The notes under the pieces: model-generated
What the model was told of the DNA's origin: nothing
Database searches by the model: none
What the model saw: only the letters and a program-made list of their open reading frames with translations
Assembly: GCA_046727955.1 (NCBI GenBank)
Contig: JBKPDO010000062.1
Location: 1 to 14,168, forward strand
Direction of reading: 5' to 3'
DNA length: 14,168 nucleotides
Origin: DASVXQ01 sp046727955
GTDB lineage: Bacteria > Actinomycetota > CALGFH01
Shown here: positions 13,900 through 14,168 of the stretch, piece after piece
How the letters are laid out: every line of letters begins with the position of its first letter
Numbering within the stretch: the first letter of the stretch is position 1
Made by a program: the position numbers and the translations under genes

Positions 13900-14168
13900 T
13901 CAGCTGCAGCCGCTGGTGGTGCCGCACGACTCGCAGACAAAGCAGGAGCCGGCGGGCCGCATGCGGACTCCGCAGGTCGAGCAGAACGGTGCGTCGACCG
14001 CCGCCATTCCGGGCGTGAAGGCCAGCTCTGCCCGTGGGGTGGGCGGCGCGACGGCCTGACCGGTGCCGCCGCCGATGCCGCCGCCGGCCTTCTGGTCGGC
14101 CGGCGCCGAGTCGGCCGACGCCAGGTCGGCCGCCGTGGCGTCGCCCGTGCCGGCGGGCGCCCCACCCC
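13900..14168 (-). CDS. nrdJ: Vitamin B12-dependent ribonucleotide reductase, C-terminal part
   Basis: Only the last 88 or so codons are in the window; the gene continues beyond the right edge. The stop is TGA at 13900-13902. The end reads PFCSTCGVRMRPAGSCFVC followed by ESCGTTSGCS, the cysteine-rich tail characteristic of class II (adenosylcobalamin-dependent) ribonucleotide reductases. It is preceded by a low-complexity Gly/Ala/Pro linker, which is usual before this tail. Its CxxC pairs are thought to bind zinc or relay reducing power to the active site. The enzyme makes deoxyribonucleotides in the cytosol without needing oxygen. Any cobalamin riboswitch would be at the 5' end, outside the window. 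Confidence 0.88.
   Translation of the reverse strand, partial: GGAPAGTGDATAADLASADSAPADQKAGGGIGGGTGQAVAPPTPRAELAFTPGMAAVDAPFCSTCGVRMRPAGSCFVCESCGTTSGCS

Overview
The window is very GC-rich DNA from a free-living bacterium, most probably an actinomycete or a related high-GC actinobacterial lineage. Three things support this: GTG and TTG starts preceded by clear Shine-Dalgarno sites, G/C-biased third codon positions, and the gene content (TetR-regulated oxidoreductase, RsbU/RsbW/STAS partner switching, B12-dependent ribonucleotide reductase). I cannot name a genus from the sequence alone.

Layout. 1-532 is gene-poor, with an extreme G/C tract, a palindromic repeat in tandem, two further hairpins and the tetR promoter region. 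533-2921 (+) looks like one operon: TetR regulator, NAD(P)H quinone oxidoreductase-like protein, single-domain PP2C phosphatase. It ends at a third copy of the palindromic repeat (2986-3009), which also lies at the 3' end of the converging operon. 3049-5439 (-) is a partner-switching operon: a GAF-SpoIIE phosphatase-HATPase fusion followed by two paralogous STAS antagonists. 5575-5916 (-) is a MmcQ/YjbR protein. 5943-6402 holds two gene remains: a DUF1214 C-terminal scrap and a VOC (glyoxalase-fold) pseudogene with one frameshift and one nonsense codon. 6690-7364 (+) is an intact alpha/beta hydrolase.

7460-8925 is a complete insertion sequence with terminal inverted repeats and a target duplication. 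Its transposase start region is folded into a 14-bp hairpin and appears to have lost one base. 8982-12766 (-) is a translationally coupled three-gene recombinase cassette: a classical tyrosine recombinase (nonsense plus frameshift), a small Cro/C1-type HTH protein (intact), and an unusual protein with about nine zinc-ribbon units fused to a recombinase-like C-terminus (frameshifted). Directly upstream is an intact DUF1883-TIR protein (12886-13680), a candidate NAD-consuming defence or stress effector. The right edge (13900-14168, -) is the 3' end of nrdJ, separated from the TIR gene by a nested inverted-repeat and hairpin structure.

How it fits together. The left 5.4 kb looks like stable chromosomal signalling and redox genes. 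From about 5.9 to 12.8 kb the window is a mobile and decaying zone. Every frame lesion I found there is compatible with loss of a single base, and both nonsense codons are explained by Trp TGG changing to TAG or TGA. The neighbouring housekeeping genes and the TIR gene are intact. The points most worth following are the zinc-ribbon recombinase cassette, the DUF1883-TIR gene beside it, the IS translation-blocking hairpin and the dispersed palindromic repeat.
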